64,000 nucleotides of DNA from Enoplolaimus lenunculus (GCA_030248215.1 JASANG010001881.1:62001-126000), one strand, 5' to 3'; numbered from the stretch's first letter, positions 24,219 through 35,110 are shown. Notes: generated by a model not told the origin, from the letters alone. Translations and numbers: made by a program.

Positions 24219-24699
24219 CAAATGAACGTTAGGCATAGGGGTGCACAACAGTGTCCGTTGAATTTGTTCAAGCTTATTTGAAACAATTGCAGCTGCAAGC
24301 TTTATGAACGTAATTATTAAACAAATATTGCAATTTGCAAGCCATCGCTGCAAAATGTGCCGCATTAGAACGTTTTTAGCGGAAAATGCCTATGAAAAAT
24401 GCAAACAATGTCAACGTTTCAAATCTTGACCCATGGCTTGTCTTAATATACCGCACCCAAAATCTAAACTTGAGCCTAAGCCTAAATCTTAAAGTCATTT
24501 ATCTCCCCCAGTCTTTGTGTTCAATATACGCAAGCCCGGTATTGATAGAGTTGCCATAAGGTTTATGCAATTTGCTAATTTTTTCTGTACAGAGCGTAAA
24601 TTATAGCTTGAAGTATATCGAAGATTATTCAATAATAAAATTGCAGTTGCAAGTTCGCAAAAAGAACAAGCATACAGAGAAGATCTTAGATTTCAAACA

Positions 24700-24960
24700 A
24701 TTCGCTTTTTAATACGTTAAACGTCTTTGATATTATGAATTTTCTAAATGTCAATTAGCCAATCCCTTTACGAATCGTAATTCGTTTATCGGCCAGCCAA
24801 TTAAATAAGTTCGGGGTCAGCTCAGATTTGTAAAATTTCACATTTTAATACCTTAAAGGTCTTATATATTAGAAATTTTCTAAATTTTAATTAGCCAATC
24901 CCTTTACGATTCGTAATTCGTTTATCGACCAATTGAATAAGTTTGTGGTAAGTCGAATAC
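24700..24960 (+). repeat. Diverged tandem duplication, about 136 bp
   Basis: AATTAGCCAATCCCTTTACG occurs at 24753 and 24889, each followed by ATCGTAATTCGTTTATCG and preceded by TTTTAATAC..TTAAA..TCTT words. Confidence 0.7.
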
Positions 24961-25025
24961 GCCTGCCCAGCAAACACAGCAACAAGCCAACGATTGTCAA
25001 AGTCGACGCATGTAGAAAATAGTTT

Positions 25026-25204
25026 GGATCATGTATAGAACACGACCGAATCGTTTTCCTGCGGCGATGTAACAGAGTCAGATTAAGCTTTAGACTAAGG
25101 TCTAGGCTTTGACTTTAGGCTTAGGAATATGCTTATTTTTGCGCGTACGTTTAGGCTTAGGAATATGCTTATACTACTGATCCGACCTTGTTTTATACAT
25201 GGAC
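25026..25204 (+). mobile_element. Family A short TIR element, diverged
   Basis: GGATCATGTATAGAACACGA to CTTGTTTTATACATGGACC, with TTAAGCTTTAGACTAAGG and TTTAGGCTTAGGAATATGC. Confidence 0.75.
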
Positions 25205-25530
25205 CAATATTCTTATCCTTTTGCAAGAATGTTCCCCGGTTTGCGGTTTTCAACCTTCGACCTATCAAAGTAGCCAAAATAGCCGATTTGCGTAACCGAA
25301 AATCTAAGTGGCCTAATTCAGACACAAAATAATTTTGAGATATTTCTATACCGAAACCCTAATACAAGTTGTATACCATCGAAAACTTACTTCTATATCG
25401 TTTTCTAAAAACCGCTATTCGCTGCATGCATTTTGTGAGTATACGCGGTGTAGCTTGTGAATGTGCAGAGTGTGTAATGTTAAGACATACATACTCGAGT
25501 ACATATACCACCAGAGAAAATTATGACATT

Positions 25531-25605
25531 GGCCATGCGGTGTAATGGGTAGCGCGCGCTTTACTCGCGAGCGGGAGGTCCGAGGTTCGATTCCCGGTGT
25601 GGCCA
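25531..25605 (+). tRNA. tRNA or tRNA-like pseudogene, anticodon uncertain
   Basis: GGCCATG pairs with TGTGGCC (7 pairs, two wobble) with discriminator A. The D arm is GTGT..GCGC around AATGGGTA, matching an A box, and GAGGTTCGATTCCCG matches a B box. An anticodon stem CGCTT/GAGCG closes loop TACTCGC, which would give CTC (Glu), but position 33 is A rather than the near-invariant U, and the T stem has mismatches. The best reading is a decayed tRNA gene or a tRNA-derived repeat. It stands alone and is not inside families D or F. Confidence 0.45.
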
Positions 25606-26533
25606 TATGTTTCGGAAAATTTATGGACAATCATGTATATTCATAGTACTTCGAGGAAAGGTGTCGCCCTTACCGTGCAGTTCTGACACATTTCACGTTG
25701 GCTACGCCATAAGTACACGCAAAACAGTCACTGTGCGAGCCCCCGGCGTACGGCTACTTTCGAACCTGTTTCGGCGCAATGCAGAAATAGCGTCGAATTT
25801 GAAATTTAAAAGCGTACAAATGTAAGATACCACAAATTTCAACTAAACTGCACGAACGCAAAAAAAAGACATATATGTATACAAAAACACGGATCCGATT
25901 TACTTAAACTGGACCAACACGTGGGCACAGCTCCGAGCAGCTCGACCCGTTAAGGACCGCGTGTCCTAGATTTGGGTTGATGCCCTGCAAGTGCACGGCT
26001 CAGGCTCGCACGCCATGCCAAGTGCACGTTTCAACCGTTCCTTGGTTCCTTAAAAGGGGTTGAAATCAAAATTTTGTATTAAGATCTAGCATTAAACTTT
26101 AGTTTACCTTTTCGCTTCGCTCGACCCTTCTGTCAAACTGGATCCGCCACTTTTAGGAACGTAATTTTAGACGATTTTGAACAAAACTGCTTTGGATTTG
26201 AATATGCGGTAAAATATTAATGTTTAATATCAATAATTTTGACTTATTTTTGGAATTCTGTGGATATTAAATATCCTCTTTAAGACACGAATTTAGGCAG
26301 AGATTTTTTAAATTCAAAATAGCATGAAAAGTTTTTACGCTGTAGTGATTGATATTTATTTTCCCTCTCCAGAACATACCATTTGATAGCCGGTTACGGA
26401 CTGTTATTTATTTTTAATCCAATCCATGTTCGTTAGACCCAACACTCAACGATTTTAAATGAAATCTTTGAATGAACCGTAGTAACATTGCAAAACACTG
26501 CTGTTACGATCTTTGCTGATAAATAAAATTTAT
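25606..26533. other. No recognisable gene
   Basis: Slightly higher GC than its surroundings up to about 26060, but no open frame with family resemblance. Confidence 0.4.
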
Positions 26534-26693
26534 GGCCAATGTATAGAACTGTTCCGTAATACATTCCAAAGCCTAAGTCTAAGCGTAAGAATGAGCATAT
26601 TCCTAAGCCTAAGCTAAAAAATAGTCTAAAGCTTAATCTTACTCTATTGCAGTCCCACAGAAAAAAGTTCCTCGCCTGATCTTTACATTTGCC
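26534..26693 (-). mobile_element. Family A short TIR element
   Basis: GGCCAATGTATAGAACTGTT to CGCCTGATCTTTACATTTGCC, with CTAAGCCTAAGC arrays and AGTCTAAAGCTTAATCTTAC inverted relative to the plus-strand copies. Confidence 0.85.
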
Positions 26694-27617
26694 AAAATTT
26701 TAGAGACAACTGGACTGTGGTAAAAAACTAAATTGTAAATAGCCATAAGCTTTAAAGGTCATACTCAACACACTTACTTGCCGTCCATGTTCCACTGGTT
26801 CACATTGAGGCATATAAGATGTTTTATCACAAACCTCCATTCGTGTATTTGATTGACAAGATAGCGTGGAGCTGAACGAAGATGATTTTTCGATTAGCTA
26901 AGTAATTTTAATTAATTTTTATTAAGTCTAAAATAAATGTTATACATTTTTCGATAAATGCCTGCTGTTGAAGCGTATATTTCTATTGGCAAAAAAGCTA
27001 GAATGTGTTACTTGGGCATCGTTCCATACATTTTTTGTGTTTATAAGCTTTATGACAACAATTTTTATCCCACTGATCCACAAATATAACGAAAATTAGC
27101 TTGCGACATTATTTAGAAACCTCGGTGTTTCTAAATATTGCACCCATTTCGGATAATTTACGTAGTGATTTCTGAAAACACAAGATTCAAAACGAATTTC
27201 TGAATATAGTAAAGTTTAAAAAAAGTGCCGGCGCAAACGCACTTTTTGATAGGGGGCCGATCCTTACGGGTCTCCCCTTTGGCAAACTAAAAAAATTTTT
27301 TCGCTAACCACGAAGTTACAGAGTTATAACACATTTTACTGGGGCCTCATTCGGACCTGTATGGCGGAACCGAATATCTTAACGGCGGCCCTGGTTTTAA
27401 GATTACCGTTAAAATACTCCAATTTAATTATTTATTTGCTAAAGTTTGCTTCAGTTTCGCTTCCGGTTCCGGTATTTTTTATCTTTGAGTGCATCCTGTT
27501 TCGTAGCTTGACTGGTTTAAAGTGTATCGAGTCGTCTATTTTAGAGAGGCGCAATGATTGTCGTGAGGCGCCCGTTTGACGCCATCCGTCACCGTCTGTA
27601 CCCTACTTCACTATGAC
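26694..27617. other. No recognisable gene
   Basis: A short GC-rich G-like remnant (GACGCCATCCGTCACCGTCT) lies near 27579. Otherwise nothing identified. Confidence 0.4.
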
Positions 27618-27904
27618 TGGCCCATGTAAAGATCTGGGGCGAAGCGTTTTTCTGTGGGACTGCAAAAGAGTAAGCTTAAGCTTTAGACTAATTTTTTTGC
27701 TTGGCTCACGCGTAGGCTTAGGAATAAACTTATTCTTACGCTTAGGCTTAGGCTTAGGCTTAGGAATAAACTTATTCTTACGCTTAGGCTTAGGCTTAGG
27801 TATAAACTTATTCTTACGCTTAGGCTTAGGCTTAGCTTAGGAATAAACTTATTCTTGCGCTTAGGCTTAGGCTTAGAAATATGCTGATTCTTAAGCTTAG
27901 ACGG
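27618..27904 (+). mobile_element. Family A element with internally amplified TTAGGC module
   Basis: Left end GGCCCATGTAAAGATCTGGG is intact. The unit AATAAACTTATTCTTACGC followed by three or four TTAGGC hexamers is repeated about four times in a row, making the copy longer than its relatives. The usual right TIR is missing; the sequence ends near TAAGCTTAGACGGCC. Confidence 0.85.
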
Positions 27905-28090
27905 CCATTTGTCTTTTATTTTTTACTTTGAAATTTTAAATTTTTCCAGCCTTAAGTTTTGAGCAAAGCTTCGAATTTTGCAATTAGGCTTAGGTTACCG
28001 TTTACCTCCTTAAAAGTATTTACGTTGACCAGTCGTTTAGCAGCCTTATAATTAACTACAAATTGTAAAGGGAATTGAAAACAGTTTGAG

Positions 28091-28386
28091 GCCGATTTAA
28101 AGATCAGGGGCGGAACGTTTTTCTGTAGGACTGTAATAGAGCAAGCTTAAGCTTTAGACTAAGTTTTTTGCTTGGCTTAGGCTTAGGTTTAGACTTAGGA
28201 ATATACTCATTCTTACGCTTAGGTTTAGGCTTAGGCTTAGACTTAGGAATATGCTCTTTCTTACACTTAGGCTAGTCTTGTTTTAGGTTCAGGAATAGGC
28301 TCAGTCTTACGCTTAGGTTTAGTCTTAGACTTAGGCTTACGAGTATGGTTATAATACTGTTCCGCCCGCGTTCTTTTACATTGGCT
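28091..28386 (+). mobile_element. Family A element with expanded core
   Basis: CCGATTTAAAGATCAGGGGC to GTTCTTTTACATTGGC. Four spacer modules (AATATACTCATTCTTACGC and variants) alternate with TTAGGC arrays, against two in a typical copy. Both ends are present. Confidence 0.85.
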
Positions 28387-29221
28387 CAGGTTGAAAAAGT
28401 GCTCTATATATTTTTGAAGCCCTTTCATTTCATGTTATTTCAACATTGAACATATAATATAACCGAGGCTATCAACTGCTAATATCTAACAAGACTGACC
28501 CTTGCTGAAAACGCGGACGCCCAAGAAACGCATGTTTTAGGCAAACCCGTACATGTCCTACGTACCACAATCGCACTGAAGTATACGAAAGTACAGTAAT
28601 CGTGATCGAAAACATACGTTTACTCCTGTTTAATAGACTTCAAAGGGCCCGGTGTACATCCGTTCAACGGCTTAAAATATGCCGGAAGCGGAGATCAAAC
28701 AATTTTACTGCTTTCACAGGAATGTCGTTTAGTATTTTTTATAATTCGTCCTTCTAAATTAAGAGTTAACCTCTACTGATATTATTTAGGCATTCTGTTT
28801 GAAGTAATATATATACATATATAGTATATATAGTATATATGTACATATTTTAGCAACATATTTTGCTACTGAGAGCGAGGAAAATTCCATATTTGGTTTT
28901 AAAAAATCGACCTGCAGATTTTATTTACACTCCTCCCATGACCTTCTGGGCCCAAGTGGATTTTAGGTTCGTCCCATTTCAGCGCAGACCCAGATTCATA
29001 GAGTAAGTGGATTAGGCATTTATACTTGGATTTTGCTGACGCTTACGATCATGCTTAGCGTTTTGTTCAGTCCTGAAAGTAACAGTGGTCCATTTCGTAT
29101 ATAAAATGCATTTTTTGATAGACCTGTAAAGACTACATATTTCAAAGCCCATTCGATAACATATACCCACCAATTTTAATTCATTATATATTTTTAACCT
29201 TCAAACAACTCCTTTAAACTG

Positions 29222-29320
29222 CAAGTATATATATTATATATATAATATATTTATTTATTTATATATATTTATATATTATATATATTTATATGTATTTATA
29301 TGTAAATATATATAATATTC
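29222..29320. repeat. AT microsatellite
   Basis: TATATATTATATATATAATA-type words with TATTTATTTATTTATATA. Confidence 0.85.
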
Positions 29321-29702
29321 AAAAGAATTATATCAACCTATTCCTATATATGAATGGTTCACATAGGCCTTTTAGAACATTGCTGCTGCAACTCTAAAGC
29401 AGGGCCATGAGAGAGCCAGAGCTGATGTATGGCATTGGTTAGACTCAGTTAGGTTAAAGTTTACTGTACATTTTGCCTGAAAGTGTAAATATTTGGCAAC
29501 GGATCGAATTTCAGCTATACAGCGTCACGTGCCTAAACGAAGGTTTTAAACTCAGTGTTCAGTTGTTAGAGAGCTTCTATTTTCTTTCGCTTTGTCTCTG
29601 TGTCTGTGACTGAACGCCATAACGCAGATTGAGATGGCTCGTAGGGATGGGTCGTTGAAAAGCGATTAATATGTTCATTTTCGGCATGGCATTAGCGAAT
29701 CA

Positions 29703-29973
29703 TTAACCCTTTCTCACATTGAGTTGCCTGTAGGCAACTCAGCGCAGTGTATGTACGTTAAATACTATATATCGCACCGTGTCTAACAGTTGCAACACGT
29801 ATACATAGTATTAAATCACCACAAGACGTGAGAGCCCCCTCGGGCTCGAGCGTCAAGCTGCTATAGCTGAGTGGTGACGGCATACGCCTCCCACTCCAGT
29901 CACTGGAGTTCGAATCCTAGCATAAAAGTAGGTCTCAGGGGAAATAGAAACTATTCATGTGAGAAAGGGTTAA
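29703..29973 (+). mobile_element. Family D: TTAA-flanked element with internal tRNA-Gly-like cassette
   Basis: TTAACCCTTTCTCACATTGA at the left and CATGTGAGAAAGGGTTAA at the right are inverted, and the outer TTAA would fit a piggyBac-type target. Just inside the left end is the hairpin GAGTTGCCTGTAGGCAACTC. The centre carries a tRNA-like stretch: GCTATAGCTGAGTGGTGACG (A box), CGCCTCCCACTCC (resembling the tRNA-Gly CCC anticodon arm) and GGAGTTCGAATCCTAGCA (B box). The element is about 271 bp with no coding frame. Four copies of almost equal length occur in the window, two per orientation. The tRNA part sits in the middle, unlike a SINE, where it is at the 5' end. Confidence 0.85.
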
Positions 29974-30104
29974 CAATGATATAAAGGTGGGACTTCTCAA
30001 ATATAGATTTCTACGTCCCGTGCCCTCTCTGAATAAATCGAGGTACATCTGCGCGCTTGGTTCATAATTATATTGGTACTGAGAACGGCTATATGCATAC
30101 GTTA

Positions 30105-30420
30105 CACTGTAAATTCCATACTGCAAAACATGGTGAGTCAAATTGACTCTCCGAAATAGGCTCTATAGGACTACACAAACTGAGTCAAAATTCGACTCCG
30201 CCAGGGTCAAATTTGACTCCCTGAGCGACTTGGGTGAATCGAATTTGACTCTAGCGGAATAATTCTAAATTGAATGAACTCATTATGAGTGAAAATTAAT
30301 CAACTCAGTCGGAATTAAATCAACTCAGAGCGAGTGAAATGTTTATGATTTTTTAACTCAGTAATAACCAGAAGTGACTAATTCGCCGTCTGAGTTGGAT
30401 CTCACCGGAATTTGCAGTGT
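30105..30420 (+). mobile_element. Family B element carrying a nested family C copy
   Basis: Left end CACTGTAAATTCCATA is followed at once by a C-type start (CTGCAAAACATGGTGAGTCA); after the C sequence, B-type AACTCATTATGAGT words resume and run to CACCGGAATTTGCAGTG. C appears to have inserted into, or recombined with, the left side of B. Confidence 0.75.
30119..30285 (+). mobile_element. Family C copy nested in B, right end lost
   Basis: GACTACACAAACTGAGTCAA, CTCCGCCAGGGTCAAATTTG and TCGAATTTGACTCTAGCGGA are C body words. The right TIR (CCATTTTTGCAGTG) is missing. Confidence 0.7.
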
Positions 30421-30510
30421 AGGTTCTATTTCACATGCCCAAATTTAAAACCGGATAGCCGCTTTCAAGGGCAGATATAGACGGATGTTTAATGGATACG
30501 ATTGTACCCG

Positions 30511-30756
30511 TACTGTAAATTCCAGTTCGTTGATTTTAACTCACAATGAGTTTATATAATCACTCAGTCTGAGTTAGGACAATCAGAACTCAGAACTATG
30601 AATTGACTGAACTCATCCTGAGTTAATTTGTCTACTCACCATAAATTAAATCAGCTCAGAGTGAGGTATAATATCTACTGCTATCAACTCAGAGATTGCC
30701 AAAAATAACTAATTCTCTCTCTGAATTGATTAATCAACTCATTAGAAGTGACAGTG
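30511..30756 (+). mobile_element. Family B short TIR element
   Basis: TACTGTAAATTCCAGTTCGT to CATTAGAAGTGACAGTG, with AACTCA/TGAGTT half-sites throughout. Confidence 0.8.
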
Positions 30757-30907
30757 CGCCTCACTGAAGGTACGTAAAACTGAAATTTTGCGTTAATTAT
30801 GCTGAAATCGCATCTGGCTTTTCGTTTGCTTCCTTCGCAAGTTTTTCTTCTACAGGCTTCTGAATAAACCAATGACACATTTAATGAGTTCGAAAATGAA
30901 CTCGGGT

Positions 30908-31178
30908 TTAACCCTTTCTCACATGAATATTTTCTATTTCCCCTGAGACCTACTTTTATGCCAGGATTCGAACTCCAGTGACTGGAGTGGGAGGCGTATA
31001 CCATCAACACTCAGCTATAGCAGCTTGACGCTCGAGCCCGAGGGAGCTCTCACGTCTTGTGGTAATTTAGTACTATGTATACGTGTTGCAATTGTCAAAC
31101 ACAGTGCGATATATACTATTTAACGTATATACACTGCGCTGAGTTGTCTACAGGCAACTCAATGTGAGAATGGGTTAA
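30908..31178 (-). mobile_element. Family D element with tRNA-Gly-like cassette
   Basis: Reverse orientation. TTAACCCTTTCTCACATGAA to AATGTGAGAATGGGTTAA, 271 bp like the copy at 29703. The tRNA-like centre reads GATTCGAACTCCAGTGACTG then GGGAGGCGTATACC on the plus strand. The left hairpin is slightly diverged (GAGTTGTCTACAGGCAACTC). Confidence 0.85.
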
Positions 31179-31756
31179 TTTAAAGGATTCAAAGATTATA
31201 TAGTGTATGGAGGTGGCCCAGGCAACAGTATAAAATGCTGTAATTTGTGTGAATTGATTTTATGTCACTCAAACGTTACCGTTTGTAGGTTGCGCACAAA
31301 TAAAAACCACCCTGTTCTGCTGGAACGGTATGGACGTCCATACCGTCTACCAGTCCTACGTTTTGTCCACTGGCGACATAGCTAATAAGCGGACATTTAT
31401 GAGTTCAGCGCAACGGTGTGCGGACAAAATTTATGTGGCAATAACGGTGTAGCTAGCTAAAGTTTTATCTTAAATGCTGACATCTCAATTTAGAGCACCA
31501 AAGATGCGTTTTATGTCGGCTAAACCATAATGCAAGTTTAATCAATGTGAAAAATTTAGTATTGTATAAGTCGCATAAAAACACTGTACCGGACATACAT
31601 TAGAAATATTGATAGCTATGCGGACATTTTTTCCTCAGAACAACGGTATCGAAGTGTCCGCTTTTATAGTTCAAGTAGCGGCGGACATTTATTTAGCTAA
31701 CTATACTGTAGGACGTTGCTCGTGCGCAGAGTGCTTTTAGTAACGTGTGACTGACA

Positions 31757-31945
31757 TTAATTCAAAATAAATTGAATCTCCCTGAGTCGGAATCAGGACA
31801 TTCTGAACTTTACAATTACGAGTTGATTCGATTCATTTGTGAGCTAATCAACTCACCGGGAATATGTAACCCCAGAGTTTAGTAGCTGACAACAGAATTC
31901 AGAAGTAATTAAACTCGCTACTCGAGTGGATTGATCAACACAACT
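31757..31945 (+). mobile_element. Family B remnant
   Basis: TCAGGACATTCTGAACTTTA, ACGAGTTGATTCGATTCATT and AATCAACTCACCGGGAATAT match the B body in order, but neither CACTG end is intact. Confidence 0.65.
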
Positions 31946-32135
31946 TTGGAATTAATATTAGAACTTAAGACCGCTTTCAGATTTTATGTCTAAAGAGTTC
32001 CCAACTCCTGCGAAATTAACATTTTCCGGTGGGTGTCAACGCGTGTGGTGAATGCTCCGTAAACCTCAGATACCTCTCCTACCGAGAAACACTGGTTTCG
32101 CGACTCATCCTTTTTGTCTTTGGGTTATATCGCTA

Positions 32136-32969
32136 CACTGCAAAAAACAGTGAGTTAAATTGACTCTCGCCGAAATACGCTCTACGGGACTAATGCGGGG
32201 TTCACGTTATAACCCGGGCGCGGGACACGGTTTGTCCCATGTTGATTCGACGTCAACGTTAAAATTCGGGCTCTTATACGGGGTGAACAGACAAAACTTG
32301 AATGTCATATGACATTAACTTACAATCCACCGCTCTCAAGTGATCATTGTGTACAGGGAACGGTATGTCACGTGATAGGACATTTATGCGAATAGCATGA
32401 TATTCCAAAATTTTAGCGAATATCATATGATATTCAGCGAGACAGTGTAACCTTTGGGTACTAATTAATGAATAATAAGTTGAAAGGCAGCGGCACAAAT
32501 GTGCTTTAAATACCAAATACATGCCTGCAAACCGTTTCAGACACAAAATCGCTTAAAACCACAGCTTCAAAATTCAAAAATTCAAATTTCAAATTTTAGT
32601 ATGATATGATATTCAACAGGACAATTTGGGTATGTTACCTCAACTATGCAGACATTTGAAAATATATCATATGATAATCGGAGACAATACCTCGAATATC
32701 ATATGATATTGAAGGACAAAAGGTGACCTACACATGATATTAGCAGACAAATACGAATTTTTGAATACGATATGGGGTCTATAAGAAGACAAAGTATTAC
32801 CCAATAGTCTGATAGGGACAAAACGTGTCCCAAGCTGCCCCGGTTATAACGTGAACCCCGCATAACTGAGTGATAATGTCATATTTGACTCTGTTGAATT
32901 GAATTTCACTCAGTTTGCCCGTAGAGCCTATTTCGGAGAAAGTCTACTTTGACTCACATTTTTACAGTG
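32136..32969 (+). mobile_element. Family C element split by a family K insertion
   Basis: Left part CACTGCAAAAAACAGTGAGT to TCTACGGGAC, right part from CTGAGTGATAATG to CACATTTTTACAGTG. Together they make a normal-length C copy interrupted by K at 32194-32862. Confidence 0.85.
32194..32862. mobile_element. Family K, Harbinger-like non-autonomous element
   Basis: TGCGGGGTTCACGTTATAAC and GTTATAACGTGAACCCCGCA are perfect 20-base inverted ends, flanked on both sides by TAA. A 3-bp TWA-type duplication is characteristic of PIF/Harbinger elements. The interior carries GGGACACGGTTTGTCCCATG and repeated CATATGATATTC palindromes. No transposase frame. Confidence 0.85.
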
Positions 32970-33337
32970 TATATATCGTGAGTGCGCTTGCGGAGATTTG
33001 AGCTCTCAGGGAAGGTATATAAAATTCGGTCAGGAGCAAGCAGAAACTTTTTGCTAAAGATAATCGTTATTGCCAATACATATGACATGACGATATGCAG
33101 TCTACGGTGCACATACATAAGCGTTGAAAGACAAAATACAAAATTTCAAATTCCATTTAAGATGATTGGCTGTTTTGCAAAAATAAAGAACAGATATTGC
33201 CACTCTTCAGCCAGTTGGTTTCTGCAGTTTGGGGCGAGCTTAAAAGGCATATGAACTGTTTTGTTTCATAAAATACTCCGGTACTGGCTTTAGCTCAGGT
33301 AAGTTTTGTTGATTTACAGCTCAGGATCCCGATTTTC

Positions 33338-33482
33338 GCCCATGTAAAGATCAGGGGCGGAACGTTTTTTGGCTTGGCTTTAGGCTTAGGCTTCTATGAG
33401 TAAGAATATGCTCATTCTTACGCTTGGGCTTAGGCTCAGGAATACGCTTATAATACTGTTCCGCTCTGTTTTTTACATTGAC
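33338..33482 (+). mobile_element. Family A element, left core deleted
   Basis: GCCCATGTAAAGATCAGGGG to TTTTTTACATTGACC. The AAGCTTTAGACTAA block is missing, so the copy is about 50 bases short. Confidence 0.8.
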
Positions 33483-33996
33483 CCCAATTTTTCTCATCCG
33501 AATGCATCCTGCTACACGCGGCGCAGTACATTATATACTTTCTATTATTTTTATGCGATTTGCATTGCGATATTTTCAAATGTTTGCGGGTACCTATTAG
33601 TGGTTGGCAGGGTAACCTGTACATTTGTTTCTTGTAAAAATCATTGTCCGTTGTTTTTGTGCTTAAAATTAGATACAAGCTTTGAAAGTACACTCACTTG
33701 AGAATAGTGCTTTTAGTCGTTATCTAAGATTTACTTAGCTAGGTATCAATCTTTGTCAAGTTTTTGGTTTTTCGCGTTTGCTAAATTTATACGAGTTAAA
33801 CGCGCATTGGCTCTGAAATGCGCATGTATGAAGGCAAAATAAAACATCATGCTAATGCTGCACTCTGGTTAAACACTGATGGATATGTAGGACCTTCATA
33901 TGTAACTGCAGTAAAACATGGAAGAACCAAGATACAAGAGACTGTTGAAATTCTAATAAAGCATGAAAACCTGAAAACTCAGCAGCTGAGTGTTAT

Positions 33997-34068
33997 GCGG
34001 CGTGGCTCAGTGGTAGCGCGCTGGACTGATAATCTGTCGGTCATGGGACCGAAACCTCGTAAGAACGC
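33997..34068 (+). pseudogene. tRNA-Ile-like pseudogene
   Basis: GGCGTGGCTCAGTGGTAGCG resembles an A box and CTGGACTGATAATCTG an anticodon arm with GAT (Ile). The B-box area GGACCGAAACCTC is degraded, and only a weak acceptor pairing (GGCGT with ACGCC at 34064) remains. Possibly the head of an old SINE. Confidence 0.45.
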
Positions 34069-34229
34069 CCCTTATTTTCAGCTGCAAGAACTCAGAAGTG
34101 AAAACCGTTGTACCCCTAGCGTACCCAAATTGTTGGCTAGTGTCAGATCGAAGTACAAGACCAGTGTCCAACGAGAAAGTTCTTCACTCCGCCTGTAAAG
34201 TGATTTTAAGATGTTTACTGCCTTGGCGT

Positions 34230-34550
34230 GCTCTAAACACTCCGTTAGGGGTGTGCACGCTTGAAGTTCGACCCTGTAAGTATGTGGGACATACTTGTCC
34301 TTGTGCATATGCAATAAATGCAGTGCACATTGTGGTGTACGGTCGACAGATAGTCGACGAAAAAGGCAGTTGGAGAGGCGGGCTACGTGGCGCAGTGGTA
34401 GAGTGCTCGCTTAAGGATCCACAGGCTGAGAGTTCGATCCCCGCTCTAGCCCGCTTTTCCAGCTGCTTAGTTGTAAGGTCTGAAGTCCCGGTTCCTACCT
34501 AGACTGACAGACCCATGCTACGTCAGCCTGCATTATTAGCTGCTTATTAG
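34230..34550 (+). mobile_element. Family F, tRNA-derived SINE-like element (fullest copy)
   Basis: Contains CATATGCAATAAATGCAGTG, ATAGTCGACGAAAAAGGCAG, then a tRNA-like stretch from GGGCTACGTGGCGCAGTGG (A box) through CTCGCTTAAGGATCC to GAGAGTTCGATCCCCGC (B box) and TAGCCCG, whose last bases pair with the start GGGCTA. CTTAAGG is like the tRNA-Leu AAG anticodon loop. After it come CTTTTCCAGCTGCTTAG and CCCGGTTCCTACCTAGACTG. Confidence 0.65.
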
Positions 34551-34839
34551 AAAGGTCAGAAGTTTCCAATTGTATTAACCTGACAAAGAGTAATCAAAAA
34601 TGCAGGTATATACAACTGAAAATAATAGAACGCAAGCCTGTTTGTATAAATTGTTTTCAACTGCGGTTTTTACCGACTTTTCAGGCTAATTTTCTAAGGG
34701 TTACTGCACGTTACGCACTCATATTTTCAACATGGTGGGCAGTCGTTCCGGAACGCCATCCTATTGTGCACTGGATACCGTGTTTAAAGTGTGGCAGTTT
34801 ACTATTGCATCCACTGAGTAGCCCCCATGTTAGTCTAGA

Positions 34840-35110
34840 TAAAATTGATTGGGACATCAGATTTGTTTGCAAAGCAGTTGGAAAAGCAGGCTATAGGAGT
34901 GGCTCAAACTCTCGGCCTACGCCCTACAGATCCTTAGGTAAGCGAACCCTGTACCTATGCACCACACAACTCGCCTCTCCAACTGCTTCTATCCTTGATT
35001 GTATGCTGCCGGCTAGCATACATATATTGTACTGCACTATATTGCATATGGTTCAGCGTATTTTGAGAAACGTTACTGATAAACAATTCTTATGCCCGTC
35101 TGTAGATTCC
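34840..35110 (-). mobile_element. Family F copy, degraded
   Basis: On the plus strand: GATTGGGACATCAGATTTGT, GCAGTTGGAAAAGCAGGCTA, GGATCC-like CAGATCCTTAGGTAAGCG, then GTATGCTGCCGGCTAGCATA. This is family F reversed, with its tRNA-like part recognisable but mutated. It ends just upstream of CWF19L2. Confidence 0.6.

Noticed and set aside
29935-30141. Small open frames overlapping D element ends
   Set aside because: They cross the element boundary and contain no domain.
33818-34198. 126-codon open frame upstream of CWF19L2
   Set aside because: Runs through a tRNA-Ile-like sequence and into SINE-like DNA; no family resemblance.
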